Assembly (NCBI RefSeq): GCF_029852145.1
Contig: NC_079969.1
Location: forward strand, 1,364,001-1,428,000
Source: Microplitis mediator
Lineage: Eukaryota; Arthropoda; Insecta; Hymenoptera; Braconidae
Length of the DNA stretch: 64,000 bases
Direction of reading: 5' to 3'
A program made the translations under genes and the position numbers. Below, piece after piece: positions 24,905 to 39,298 of the stretch. The notes under the pieces are model-generated. The model was not told the DNA's origin. It made no database searches and worked only from the letters and a program-made list of their open reading frames with translations. How positions within the stretch are numbered: position 1 is the stretch's first letter; every line of letters starts with the position of its first letter.

Positions 24905-25785
24905 TCCAAAAGTGCATGCCTTGAGCATTCATGTGAATGATACTCAAGTGAAGTAAAAGTTTATTACATATACAACAATTTTTCATTGAAAACCTTTATA
25001 TTATTTTTAATTTTAACATATTTTTTTGTATCGACTGTTAATTAAAAAAAAATTAGATTAAAAATTTTTAAAATACCCGCCATTTTACCTAAGAAACGCC
25101 AGCTGCTAGTATGTATACTTTAGTATAGGTATATTCCCGTATGAAAAAACCATATACTGTCGATAATATATAAAAAAAAATATGGTAAATAACTGAACAT
25201 ATATGGCGGCAAAATCATTAATATTGATTAATATATGATTTATCATATATAATAATTTATACGTTTAATATTATAATAATCCAAAAAAATACAAATAATC
25301 TTGACTATGTTCACTCTTGAAATAAATATATATTTAAAAAAATAAGTAATATGGCTGCTCAAAGGGTAGCAATTGTCGTGTTATGCCTATCTAAAAATAT
25401 TAATTATAATTAAGCCATAAGATATTGAGCTGCCATTTTCAAAAGGGGTCTTCGCATTAACTATACGAAGATATTAAAAAAAAATTAAATTGGAAAATTG
25501 TATTTTTCGGAAGTTATAGTGTTTACTAGCCCATGACTCCTGAGGAATTTAATGCGATAAGTCACTAAAAACAGATATTTTATAGAAAAATCGTAATTAG
25601 TCGACTCAAAAATGTATAAAATCTGTTGTTTAATCATTTTTCTTTGTAACAATATATTTTTTTGTATCATTTAAGTGTATTTATAAATTTAGAAACAATT
25701 TAATGTGACGAAATCGAGTTTTTCATTTTCAGGCGAGTATAGAGCATAGCCTCAGCGCTTCGCGCTCAAGGCATGCAATATAAAC
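24905..25785. mobile_element. Probable TIR element
   Basis: AAAAGTGCATGCCTTGAGC at 24908 is mirrored by GCTCAAGGCATGCA at about 25765. Sequence outside it (25786 onward) continues like the 3' flank of gene 3, which supports insertion downstream of gene 1. A related end occurs at about 57910-57940. No coding frame. Bases 25786-26061 hold one GATGTGGGTACTCA-type motif at about 25945 and nothing else recognised. Confidence 0.5.
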
Positions 25786-26061
25786 ACTAAAATCAGATAT
25801 ATTTTTACTTTTATATCCTTTATATTGAAACATTTATATTTTCCTTCCCTTGATGTATTAATGAGTAATAAATTTTTAAAAATTAACTGTAAGAAATTAA
25901 AATATTCTTGAGTTTAGAAATTTCTACTTGCATTTGAATATAGTGGTGTGGGTACTCAAACTAGAGGAAATCACCTCGGGAATTCGATATAAGCAATTTT
26001 TTCTTCTGTTGCATAAAAAAAAAATTGTGGGTTTTTTTCAGACATTTTTTAAGTTAGTAAT

Positions 26062-27000
26062 CACTAAGGCCAAGAATTTGGATTTTTTAAAAGAGAGAGA
26101 TAAAAGATGGGAGGAGCTGAATTTCTGATTGGTTGAATTTTTATAGATTTGTATTTGTTTATTTGAATGGACTGAAAAGAGCGATGAAACACAAATAAGT
26201 TTAACCAATGCAAAACAAATATACTAGTCACATAACCATGTATATTTGTAATCTTGGTGTGGAACTTTATTGGTTGAAACTCTAAAATATGCAGTCAACT
26301 ATATTTTGGATGAATAAAAGCTATTCAGCGTGCAAATCATGGTCCAATTAAAAAAAAATTTTGTAATCTGTCGGCTAAATTAATATCATCTAAAATATTT
26401 GCAAAATAATGCCTTTAGTTTTAATTCATTCAAAATATAGTTGGGTGGATATTTTAGAGTTTCAACCAATAAAGCTTCACATCAAGATTACAAATATGCA
26501 TGGTTATGTGACTAGTATATCGCGTGCCAAATGCCAAAAGGGCGTATTACAGCAGTTAGATAGGGTTCCATGCCAAGAGGGCGTATAAAAAAATTTTTTT
26601 TGCCATTCTTTTTAGAATCGCTCGAAACGTAAAGATCTGCAAAAAAAATTTTTGACGTACTAACGCCAAAGGGGGGTATCTAAAGATATACGCCCTTTTG
26701 GAATTTTTTTTTGATTTTTAGGCTTAGAACATGTTAACAAAACGATTGCCACCAAAAACAAAAAAATTATACGCCCTTTTGGTTCTTCAAAGCTAAAAGG
26801 GCGTATAACTTTTATACGCCCTTTTGGCATTTGGCACGCGATATTTGTTTTGCATTGGTTAAACTTATTTGTGTTTCATCGCTCTTTTCAGTCCATTCAA
26901 ATAAACAAATACAAATCTATAAAAATTCAACCAATCAGAAATTCAGCTCCTCCCATCTTTTATCTCTCCCTTTTAAAAAAACCAAATTCTTGGCCTTAGA
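26062..27000. mobile_element. Foldback element interrupted by a second element
   Basis: Left arm AATCACTAAGGCCAAGAATT and right arm AATTCTTGGCCTTAG, then GCTGAATTTCTGATTGGTTG against CAACCAATCAGAAATTCAGC, continue inward. The right arm is split at 26520/26841 by the element 26521-26840. The left arm shows the uninterrupted sequence. Confidence 0.85.
26521..26840. mobile_element. Nested inverted-repeat element with ATAT target duplication
   Basis: Ends CGCGTGCCAAATGCCAAAAG and its exact complement CTTTTGGCATTTGGCACGCG, with several internal AAAAGGGCGTAT / ATACGCCCTTTT blocks. The flanks are ATAT on both sides, whereas the opposite arm of the host palindrome has a single ATAT. This is direct evidence of insertion with a 4-bp (or 2-bp AT) duplication. 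Confidence 0.85.
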
Positions 27001-27412
27001 AATCACTAAGAGATTTTGAATGGAAATTGCGATCATACGATCAATTTTTTCGTAGTTTTAATAGTGTGCTTACAAAATTCCACCTGTCTGTTCACAATCT
27101 CCGATTTATCTCAGCCTTCTTAAGAATTCACGACATAAAATTATTTATTTAATTTAATACGCGAAGATTATAAATTCTAAAAATTTAAAAAATATATTCA
27201 TTTTTTTTCAAAAACATTCATTTGAACATTTAATAAAAAAATATACTTATCATATCAGTGTCATTAAATTGAAATTAGTGTAAAAAACCGATGATTTATA
27301 ATGAAAAAAAATAATAATGACATTAATTGGGGAAACTTTGATGACCAAATTCGACTGCTAAAGACTTTCGACGACGAATAGCGATAACAAAAATACAATT
27401 ACAGTAATATCA

Positions 27413-27536
27413 TTAGGGCCAAAATGATTTGCTGACGTTAGCATTTGAAACATCGCTTCAATTTTTTTGACGTTGCAAATGAGTGGCGTCGTGGCCCTGA
27501 TAATAATAATGATAGCGATTAGTTTGAGTATATATA
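27413..27536 (+). promoter_or_regulatory. Promoter module of secreted gene 2
   Basis: Nearly identical to that of gene 1: ATTAGGGCCA at 27413, GTGGCCCTGATAAT at 27491, ATAGCGATTAG, and TATATATA at 27529-27536, 94 bases before the ATG. Confidence 0.7.
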
Positions 27537-27629
27537 CGGCTGAAATTTAATTAGAAAAAATAGTAGTCATCAAAACAGACTACAATTAATTTTTTTTCTG
27601 GTGAACATAAAAAAAAAAAAATTGATAAA

Positions 27630-29729
27630 ATGTCTATAAAAAATTTACTTATTTTTTTCTTCTTGATCACGGTCGCCGAAATGAGGGTAAGGACAATAAT
27701 TATTCTATTCGATAATATTTTGAAAAAAAATATCATTATTATGTTATTAGATTTAATTACATGCATAGTAATGTATAACTGCGGGAAAAATTTACCAATA
27801 TTTCAATAATTGATTTATTAACATTTAATAAATTGTGTATCAAACAGTCGACTATATTTATATTCAATACTCTACATTTATCACATATTGATCTTTTACA
27901 TCGACTAAATATTACTAAATTGATATTAACATTCGATATGTCGTTAATCAACAGTTTACATATGAACGAATAAAGTTTTATTACAAGCCTTTACGGCGCC
28001 CTGTAGAAAGATATATTGACATTATATATATACGGGAATATATGCCGGCAAAATCACATACAGACGACATCACTTAAGGTACAAATCGCATACACGGAAA
28101 AAAAAATAGGCGTTGCAAAAGGACGCAATCCTGTGCAGCACTTATTATTTTTTCCACGTATATACTTTTTGGCTGGACTATACATTTTTTCATGCGCGAC
28201 TTTTTAACACGTATTACTCTCTGAATATGAATTAGTGATTTTTCACTAATTTCAAGTGAATATTCACTATAATTGTCAATGTTACAATCGTACCACGCAG
28301 AATTAGTGAATATCCACTAAATTAATATGTGAATATTAGAATTCACTGATTTGATAAGTGAATATGAGAATCCACTAAATTGAAAAGTGAATATGGGAAT
28401 CCACTGATTTCATCGGTGAAAAAAAATATTATATTGCGAAAAAAAATATAAGACACTTGTAATTAGATCCGAAATGTAATTAATGTATTAGAATCATTAC
28501 TTAGAGGAAGTATACATGATTTTGATTGATGAAAAAATCCCGGTGACTGCTGGGCTCGAACCTGCATCCTTCCGATTCAAAGTCTTTGATGCTATCCACT
28601 GCGCTGACCTGCGCATGTGATCGTGTGAGTGTAAATAGTATATTCGTTATGATACCAAACAATAACTGATGAAGAAATAAAAAATCCGTGATGTTATGAT
28701 TGACGTACTCTTCATATAAATATATTATTGTTCTGTACTTCTATTTTTTTTTTATTTTGAAAGTTTTTTATTAAAATTTTTAAAAATAGCACCATAATTA
28801 TTAATTATATTTATATCTAGTAAAATATTTAATTATTTGTTAGTTAAAGTTACTAGTGAAATTGTGAAATTCATAAATTAAGAAGTGAATAACAGTTTGA
28901 CTTGTAGAAATTATGAAAATATCGGTAGTTCAGTAGTGAAAATCACTAATTTGCTAGTGAAAATTATAGTACTAAATTTATTAGTGAGAATTCACTAATT
29001 TGTTATTTAAATACACTGATTATGAAGTGAATATTGCTTCACTAACGTAATTAATTAAATTTCCACTAATTCATGTTTACAGAGTACGCTAAATAAAAAA
29101 ATGAAAATATATTTTGTTTATTATAGTCAGTTAAAACAAACATTCACGGATCAACAATGACAGTGGAAACATGTGATTGGAATGCCAATAAAATATATGA
29201 ATGTACTTATAAAAAGCACAATGTTTCAATCAACATAAATATAAATATGTCCAACGGTGTCAGCAATAAGGATTCTACTGACAACAACCATAGAGAAGAA
29301 TTATGTCCAATTGGAACCAGCGGAGAGATCGAAATTGTTAACGATCATAACAGAGTTAGAAATTGTGTCTACGATAGTATAACTGGTTCGGTTACTATTA
29401 AAAATGGACATAATAATAATAATACCATTACTGTAAATCATGATAGCAAACTTATTCGTATACTGAACTCAGATGATAATATTAATAAAATAATAATTAA
29501 TGGTAATAGTAAAGAGATATGGATAAAAAATGGTAACAATAATCGTGTTGAATTAACTATTGCCGGTAATAGTAATTTTATAGGTATTACTAGTGTATAC
29601 AATAATAATATAAAAATTACTGTCCTTGGTAATAGTAACGGAATTGAATTTAATAATTATAATGAAAACGAAACTAAAGTAAGTGTTAAAGGATATAACG
29701 GGATAATTAGAAAGGTAAAACTATTTTGA
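27630..29729 (+). CDS. Secreted Asn-rich beta-solenoid-like protein, gene 2
   Basis: Exon 1 (27630-27686) encodes the same signal peptide as gene 1. Exon 2 (29127-29729, acceptor AG 29125-29126) gives SVKTNIHGSTMTVETCDWN and a mature part with the same four cysteines and about four NSxxIxIxN coils; total about 219 residues. The last coil breaks off after KGYNGIIRK and ends VKLF with TGA, whereas genes 1 and 4 continue to ...NY. The break coincides with AAG-GTAAAA, so either a further exon was once spliced here or the C-terminus was lost to rearrangement, since the 3' flank is unlike that of the other genes. The intron contains the TIR element 28217-29084. Likely expressed but shorter. Confidence 0.78.
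28217..29084. mobile_element. TA-flanked TIR element in intron of gene 2
   Basis: Ends CTCTCTGAATATGAATTAGT and CACTAATTCATGTTTACAGAG are inverted, with TA on both sides. It carries one copy of a 69-bp minisatellite unit near the left end and a tRNA-like segment with a GGTTCGAGCCC box (minus strand, about 28545-28620). The same element with an expanded minisatellite is at 43583-45349. Confidence 0.8.
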
Positions 29730-30031
29730 ATTTTCGTAAATAAAGTGGCATGAAATTTCAAAAATTTCTTGTAAAATCGATTTAAGGACAATACTTTCTG
29801 AATTTTCAAATTCAAACTTAAATTTAAAAACATTTGATTGAAATTTACGAAGAAAATTTAAAAGTTCAAAATATATTATTAATTTTAAAATTAAATTATG
29901 AAATTTAATATAAGATTTTTAATTTTCAAATACATATTTTAATTTTAAAGATTATTTGAAAATTCAGTTAAAAACTTTTTAATTTTACAATAAAAATTTT
30001 GAAAATTCAAATTATTGTAATTGAAAATGTA
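29730..30031. other. 3' flank of gene 2, no feature
   Basis: AT-rich sequence (AAATTTAAAATTCAAA-like strings) with no frame, TIR or similarity to the 3' flanks of genes 1 or 4. Confidence 0.4.
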
Positions 30032-31827
30032 CACGGAAAAAAAATTCACGGATTTTTTACGATTTAACTATCGTAATTTTCATTATATAGTATTGTAACG
30101 CTGGACTATAAGTTTTCAATAATAATTTTTACAATAGACTATCGTAATTTTTATTTTATAATTTATACTACTACCAGAAAGAAAAAATCAGATACTATAG
30201 AGTAAATTATACAAGTTGTGTTAACATAAATTCTAATACAACTATCGTAAAATGAATGAGTCGGTAATGTAGAATTTCTTTAAATATAAAATAATAATTA
30301 GAAGTCAATGGAGTAAAATATATTTTCTTAAAAAAGTAGAACTTATAATTAATAAAAAAGAAAAATTTATCATTTGGAATTTTTTTTTTTTTTTTAACAG
30401 TTAAATTGAGAAGGAAAATACAATCTCGAAATAAAAATAAAACATGTTGAAGTAGTAATAATAAAACATTTATTTAATATTTTTTCAAACATATTTTTTT
30501 GGTATATATAAAATTTATGAATAAATAACTCATTTATTTGTATTCAAAATACGCACATGTAGAAAATTAAAAAAACCATAGGTGCAATTTTTTCGAATAC
30601 TTTTTTTCTATAATTTATCATTTTTGAAAAAAATCCAAAAATTATTAGGCGTCTGCTAACTTCAGTATCATAAAGAAATGTTGAATGTCCATAATTTGAG
30701 GTTATTGAAATGTTTTACCTCTCGCAAAGCCGGGTAAAATTATTCATTGTCGACAAATGAAGATTATCCTGTAACAAAATTAGGAGAATTGAATTTATTA
30801 GAAAAAATAAATTTTCATTCATTTAGAATCATTTATCCTATGACCACAAAATACTACTAAATTGTTTATAAAAATAAACTTCTTGTCCAGATAAATGATT
30901 TTAAAACGAACGATATACATGATACTGAAGTTAGCAGATATCTAATAATTTTTGGATTTTTTTTTAGACGATAAATAATTAAAAAAAAAATATTTAAAAA
31001 AATTGCACCCATAGTTTTTTAAATTTTCTACATGTGTATTTTTTTAGTTTTTTTTTTTTTGTAATTTCTTTGGTGAAAAAAAAAATCCGAAAATTACTAA
31101 TTATCTGCCAACTTCAGGATCATACGATATACTCACAGAATATTAAGTTTAATAAAAATTGAATAATAATAATTATACTTACACCACCAAATTATTATAT
31201 TCCACAATCTATGTAGGTTTGTAATGACGAAAGTACAGTTTTTATTTTAAATTTCTTATTTACAATTGTCCGAAAAACGTCATGAATAATAACCTCTATT
31301 TCTGCACTACACTGTGGATAAAGATGAACTGATTTATAAATATATATAGTTGAACCACAAATAATACAGACAAAGTAGATGTCATCATTTGTATTTATAT
31401 ATATATATATACACTCATACAAGCATCACATCATGGTTTGTGACAACACTTGTCTTTCATACGTAAACGCTTCAGATGGCATATACTATACCATTTCAGA
31501 AAATTTACAATCCAACTATCGTAATTTTTGTAGCTTGTATTGTAAAAACATAGAGGCAGCACTGTAAATTAAAAGGAAGAATAAAAGAATAAATAGTATA
31601 ATTAAATCTTATTTTTTATTCTTTTACTATTTACGATAGTAACATTGTAATATTTCTTATTGAATTGATTACAATAAACTCTTAATGAAATTACGATAGT
31701 GAATAGTAAAAAATCTTTTAAAAACTGTAAATTTTCGTATCATATATTTGAATGTTACAGATAATAAAAGTATAGTCCAGGATTACGATAGTAATATTGG
31801 AATTTTTCGTCGAATTTTTTTTCCGTG
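30032..31827. mobile_element. CACGGAAAAAA TIR element with internal insertion
   Basis: Ends CACGGAAAAAAAATTC and GAATTTTTTTTCCGTG are inverted repeats with TA on each side. Subterminal ACGATAGT/ACTATCGTAA boxes are repeated many times in both directions. Inverted copies of the 195-bp satellite seen in ArfGAP intron 2 lie at about 30545-31130. No transposase. Confidence 0.65.
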
Positions 31828-32049
31828 TAGCGTATTTGTTATTGCGCATGTCTTAAAATTACAAGATGGCAGAAAAATTTTACTGTTGGCGGTTAATAGC
31901 GATTTGGGCTATTTTGAATTTATAGATATATAATTTTTTTGCACACCTCAATCGCGAAAGCGTTGGGTGTGCTTTACTGTCACTCTCTCGCTCTCGGCCC
32001 TTTCACTGACTTTAAATTCTCTCTACTTTCTTTATAGTACACCAAAGTT

Positions 32050-32548
32050 GTTAATGGTATATACCATTTTAAAGGAAATTTATTAAGGAACATTTTTCAA
32101 TGGCATCAATTAGTCAAAAATTGCATATACTCGAGCCTCGCTTTCGTAGAGGTGACGTCCGCGGAGATTATCTTGCATTACCAAGCTATCGCAATGTCAA
32201 GTATGAGAAATTGTTCTTAATGTCGGCGATAAAAGTTTGGAATGGACTGCCCAATCATTGTACATCTAAGCCTACACTGAATTAATTCCGTATTTCTTGT
32301 TATGAGTATTTTCTTACCTCAAAAACATAATGTTTTGATTATTATTGTGCTTTGACTGTTGAGTATTGATTTGATGATTGAGCGTTATACTGTTATATTG
32401 ACATATTGTCAATAGGTTAAAATTTTACGTTTATTATATTTAAGGTTTATTATGTTTTATGTTAAAATTATATACTATACTTTGTAATTATTGTATATTT
32501 TTGGATGGCCGCAAGTAGTTTCGACTACATGGTCAATAAAATAAATAA
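32050..32548 (+). mobile_element. LINE (non-LTR retrotransposon) 3' end
   Basis: Bases 32100-32285 encode a 61-residue end with RFRRGDVRGDYLALPSYR and AIKVWNGLP, the usual C-terminal signature of a LINE reverse-transcriptase protein. A 3' UTR follows, ending GACTACATGGTCAATAAAAT and running straight into an AAT tail. 5' truncated. Bases 31828-32049 show no gene. Confidence 0.65.
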
Positions 32549-34706
<2,158 letters not shown>

Positions 34707-35721
34707 TTAGGGTGTTTCAGAAAAAACAAATTTTTTTTTGGTATTCAAAAATTGAAAGTATACCTGAAAATAAAAATTTTGGTGCCAATCCGAGCTCTTA
34801 ATAATAATATTAAAGTTTGCCTCAATCCATTTTTCTCTTTTCCATTTAAATAACATAGGAAAAAAATTTTTTTTTTTTTAGAAATTTCTAGCTTACAGAC
34901 CACCCAACAGATTTTTATGCGCTATGAAAATTTGTGTAGGAAATTAAACGCTCTACAAAAAAAGTCTCTTATCATTTTTTGGTAAATCCCACTGCTCAAA
35001 AGTTATTTAAGTTTCAAGTCAAATTTATAGTAAATTTTGAGATCTTTTCACTTTCTGGCGAAACTATCAGTCTTATTACAAAATGTCATAGAAACTTTTT
35101 TGTAGGTAATTTTATTCCTTACAAATTATTAGAAATAAAATTTTTCGAAATTCCGCATTGTTTTCAATTTATTTTCATTTCAATGTCAAGCTCTTAGAAT
35201 TAATCATGAATCTATTTTTTTAAGAGCTTGACATTAAAATGGAAATAACTTGAAAACAACGCAGAATATCGAAAAATTTTATTTCTAATAATTTGTAAGG
35301 AATAAAATTATCTACAAAAAAGTTCCTGTGATATTTTTCGATAAGACTGATAGTTTCGACGGGAAAGAAAAAAAATCTCAAAATTTACTATAAATTAGAC
35401 GTGAAGCTTAAATAACTTTTGAACAGTGAGATTTATCAAAAAATGATAAGAGACTTTTTTTGTAGAGCGTTCAATTTTCTACAAAAACATTTGTTGTGCA
35501 TTAAAATCCGTTGATTGGTTTATGAGCTGGAAAATTCTAAAAAAAAAAAATTTTTTTTTCCGTGTTATTTAAATGGAAAATAGAAAAATGGATGGAGGCA
35601 AACCTTAATATCATTATTAAGAGCTCGGAATGGTACCAAAATTTTTATTTTTAGTTATACTTTCAATTTTTGGATACCATAAGAAAAAAAAAAAATTGTT
35701 TTATTTTTTTGAAACACCATA
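34707..35721. mobile_element. Foldback element, TTAGGGTG family, copy 2
   Basis: Ends TTAGGGTGTTTCAGAAAAAA and TTTTTTTGAAACACCATAA; arms are complementary over about 480 bases with the central hairpin AATGTCAAGCTCTTA / TAAGAGCTTGACATT near 35180-35235. Non-coding. Bases 35722-36330 contain no gene. Confidence 0.85.
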
Positions 35722-36330
35722 ATGTAAATACCTGTATCTTTTGAACGGATGAACTGATTTTGAACTTTAAGGTGTCATTCGACGCGGCTTGTCAATATCT
35801 TAAAGCTGTGAGAAATTGAACTTGATCGGTAGGGCTCGATCAGAGATATTTCAAAAACAAAATTTTTTCAAAAATGTTTTTTTCGGATAACTTTTAATGT
35901 GCTCGATGAATTGATTCCAAAATCGACTGGGCTCTAAAGCTTTATAAGCCGCGTCGAATGCCACCTCAACCATCAAAATCAGCTCATTCGTTTAAGAGAA
36001 ACCGTTGTCGAAAGAATTAAAAAAAAAAGGAATTCAAAATTTGATCAGCTTTAGAACTTGATAGCTCAAGGAGCTCGAAAACAGCGGAAAGTTTTGGGGC
36101 TGGCCCGCAGGGTCAACCGATAGACAGATTGTTTTTTTTTTTGACAACATTCGTTTGAACAGTAAACAAATATATCACTTGTCATATCAGTGTAATTTAA
36201 GTAATATTAGTGTGGAAAACCGATGATTCATAATTAATACAAATATTGATGATAATTTGGGGAATTCCGGTGACTTCATTCCATTGTTAAAGTTATTCGA
36301 TGATGAATAGCGATAACAAATCAATAATGA

Positions 36331-36464
36331 AAATGATCATTAGGGCCAAGAACGTTTGCTAATGTAAGCACTCAAAAAATCGTAGCCATTTTGGTTAAGT
36401 GTAACATGAGATGATAACGTGGCCCTGATAATAATAATGATAGCGATTAGTTTGAGTATATATA
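36331..36464 (+). promoter_or_regulatory. Promoter module of secreted gene 3
   Basis: TCATTAGGGCCAAGA at about 36337, CGTGGCCCTGATAATAATAA at 36418, ATAGCGATTAG, and TATATATA at 36457-36464, 90 bases before the ATG. The module is intact although the gene is dead. Confidence 0.65.
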
Positions 36465-36856
36465 CGACAGACATTTCGTTAGAAAACATATTAAGCATCA
36501 AAACAGTCAACAACTTATTTTTTTTTTGGTTGATATAAAAACCAGTTGATAAAATGTCTCTGAAATTTTTATTGCTTTTTTTCTTCTTGATCACGGTCGC
36601 CGAAATGAGGGTAAGCACAATAATTTTTACAATTGATATTATTGTCAAAATAGTATATAACACACCTAGGGTGGAAAGTAGGGCACTCATATCCGCGGTG
36701 ATACATAGGCAGATTGAGATTTCCTATTTTAATCCTTGGCATGTAATGTACTATTATTCATAATTGAACTTCTAGATAAAAATTTGTCAATTTGAAATAA
36801 AACTCAAAACGAATGTATTTTTTATACTAGCCCTTACGGCATTCCGTAAGAGAAAA

Positions 36857-37547
36857 CCCTGATTAAACATCTGAATTCGAGCGAATTAAAAATTTTAATT
36901 CTGTTATATTCTGTCGAATTCTGCAAAACAGAATTCAACTGAATTGAAATTTGAATTTGGATTAAACAGAATAAAACCGATTTAAAAATTTCAAATTCGT
37001 TTTAATTCAGTTTAATTCGGATTCAGAACCAGAAATTGGAGAATTATTTTTGAATTAATCAGAATTAAACCGAATAGAATTATTTAAATTCGTTTTAATT
37101 TTGACAAATTCTGGTTTTCCTGCCGAATTAGACAGAATTCATTTTTAAGTTAGGTACCGAATTAACAGAATTTATCTGAATTAAATAGAATTAAAAATTT
37201 TATTCTGTTTAATTCTGTCGAATTCTGCAAAACAGAATTCAACTGAATTAAAAATTTGAATTTGAATTAAACAGAATAAAACCGATTTAAAAATTTCAAA
37301 TTCGTTTTAATTCAGTTCAATTCGGAATCAGAACCAGAAATTGGAGAATTATTTTCAAATTAATCAGAATTAAACCGAATAGAATTATTTTAATTCGTTT
37401 TAATTTTGACAAATTCTGGTTTTCCTGCCGAATTAGACAGAATTCATTTTTAAGTTAGGTACCGAATTAACAGAATTTATCTGAATTAAATAGAATTAAA
37501 AATTTTAATTCTGTTCAATTCGATCGAATTCAGTTGTTTAATCAGGG
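36857..37547. mobile_element. CCCTGATTAAAC TIR element, copy 1 (gene 3 intron)
   Basis: Ends CCCTGATTAAACATCTGAAT and TTCAGTTGTTTAATCAGGG. The interior is two tandem ~300-bp blocks rich in GAATTAAACAGAATT and GGTACCGAATTA. Copies 2 and 3 lie in the introns of genes 4 and 5. No coding frame. Confidence 0.85.
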
Positions 37548-37583
37548 AATGTATACCCGGATATGCCGGCAAAATAGCATACA

Positions 37584-37976
37584 TATAGGGTAGAGGCACC
37601 GTTTGTGGCCACTGCTCAATTTTTGGACCAAAGTATCTCTAGACATATTTAAAAAATTAATTATCCTATTGTGTATTTTACGAATTAATTTATTCAAATT
37701 TTTCAACCCGAGTGGATTCGAATTACGATAATTACCGTAAAAATATAATATTTTACCGTAGAGTACGGCAAGGTACGGAAATTTACGGTAAAATTGCGGC
37801 AATTCATTATAAATTTGCGACAATCCTTCGGTATTTTACCGTTGATGTGCAGAATTACTGCAAAGTTACGGCATTTTACCGTAAAAATACAGTCATTTTC
37901 CGTGACTCGGATCCACTAGGGTTAATTGTCCAAAACTGGCCGTAAAGTGGCCAAAAACGTCACCTCTACCCTATAT
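37584..37976. mobile_element. TATAGGGTAGAGG TIR element (gene 3 intron)
   Basis: TATAGGGTAGAGGCACCG ... GTGGCCACT ... TTTTTGGACC is mirrored by GTCCAAAA ... AGTGGCC ... CGTCACCTCTACCCTATA. The interior has repeated TACGGTAAAAT blocks. Non-coding. Confidence 0.75.
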
Positions 37977-38430
37977 ACGACAATAAAGATATAAGCCGCG
38001 TATATACTATTTAGCAGGACAATATATTTTTGTGCGGGACTTTTAACACGTATTACACTGAATAAAAAATATTAACATATATTTTTATGATTATAGTCAG
38101 TTACAGTATACCGCCATCGATCAGTATGGATCGTAAAAACATGCGATTTGAATATTAACAATATAGAAGAATGTACTTATGAAGACTATAATAAGTCTCT
38201 GAATCCGGATATATCTGTTAACGACACTATGGTTGTTGTCGGTGATAAGATTTTTAGAAGAAATAAAGGTATTAATAATGCTTAAATATCAACGTCGACA
38301 GCGATGAAGAAGAATTATAACCAAGTGAAACCAGCGGAATCATCGCACATTAATAACAAAGTTAAAAATCGTATCTTCGATAATGTAACTGGCTCGCTTA
38401 CTATCAAAAATTTAAATAATAATCAAAATA

Positions 38431-39168
38431 CACGGAGAAAAATAAATGATTGGAGTTATCATACTAAATTTGTAGCTGCAATCATCTAGGATGATTAAAA
38501 AATTTTTCAGTGTAAAGATGGTTAGTGCTACAATTTTTTATAATTGCAGTTACCATTTTTTATAGTAACAGTTACCATCAGGATGATAACAGTAACCATT
38601 AAGATGATTACAGCTACTATCAGGATGGTAATATTTACCATCAGGATAATAATGTTTCCTATCAAGGATAGTGATAATTTATCACTGATAAAAATTTATC
38701 ACTGATAAAGAAAAAAAAAAAATTATTAAATGCTATAAAAAAAATTGATCAAAAATTCAATAATTTTCAAGTACTGGTGCAAAATTATAAATTTTTGATT
38801 ACAAATATGATGACAAACATACTTAAATTTTATTTATAAAATTTTTACAAAAAAATGACAATTATTTATTTTTTACAATTATTTAAATCCATAATTTGAT
38901 GTTTAAAGTCTACTTGTCTTAGATGGTAACTTTAATCATCTTTAATGGTAACTACTACAATTTCTGATGGTAACTGTAACCATCTAGATCGTAAATACAA
39001 CTATTTAAAATGATAACTGTAACTATCTCTAATTAACATACATGATTGTAACAGTTACCATAAATATGATTTATACAATCATCCAGATAGTTGTCACTAC
39101 CATCGGGTTGATGGTAAAAAATTTTACCATAAATAGATAGTAACTGCAATCATTTAATTTTCTCCGTG
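38431..39168. mobile_element. CACGGAGAAAA MITE inserted in exon 2 of gene 3
   Basis: Ends CACGGAGAAAAATAAATGAT and CATTTAATTTTCTCCGTG, flanked by TA on both sides (38429-38430 and 39169-39170), as in Tc1/mariner-type insertions. A longer relative at 56027-57090 has an extra ~350 bases in the middle that includes coding-like sequence. Confidence 0.85.
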
Positions 39169-39298
39169 TACCATTACTATTTATCATGATTTATATTTTT
39201 CTTCACTCGATGTATTAATGCGCAATAACTATTAAAAAATAAACTGTAAAACATCTAAATATTACTGAGATTCGAATTTGTTTTTTTTAATCTAAGTA

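Larger units (their letters stand above)
36554..38430 (+). pseudogene. Secreted Asn-rich protein, gene 3 (disrupted)
   Basis: Exon 1 (36554-36610) encodes MSLKFLLLFFFLITVAEMR with a good GTAAGC donor. Exon 2 starts at 38097 (acceptor AG 38095-38096) with SVTVYR and the TCDLN and EECTYED cysteine motifs, then stops at TAA 38283-38285. Further on, the EELCP cysteine codon is replaced by TAA and the frame is lost. The sequence is then cut at 38430 by a TA-flanked MITE (38431-39168). About 20 bases of solenoid-like coding sequence (CCATTACTATTTATCATGAT) follow it at 39171. Only exon 1 and about 62 codons could be translated. The intron carries two more elements. Confidence 0.85.
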
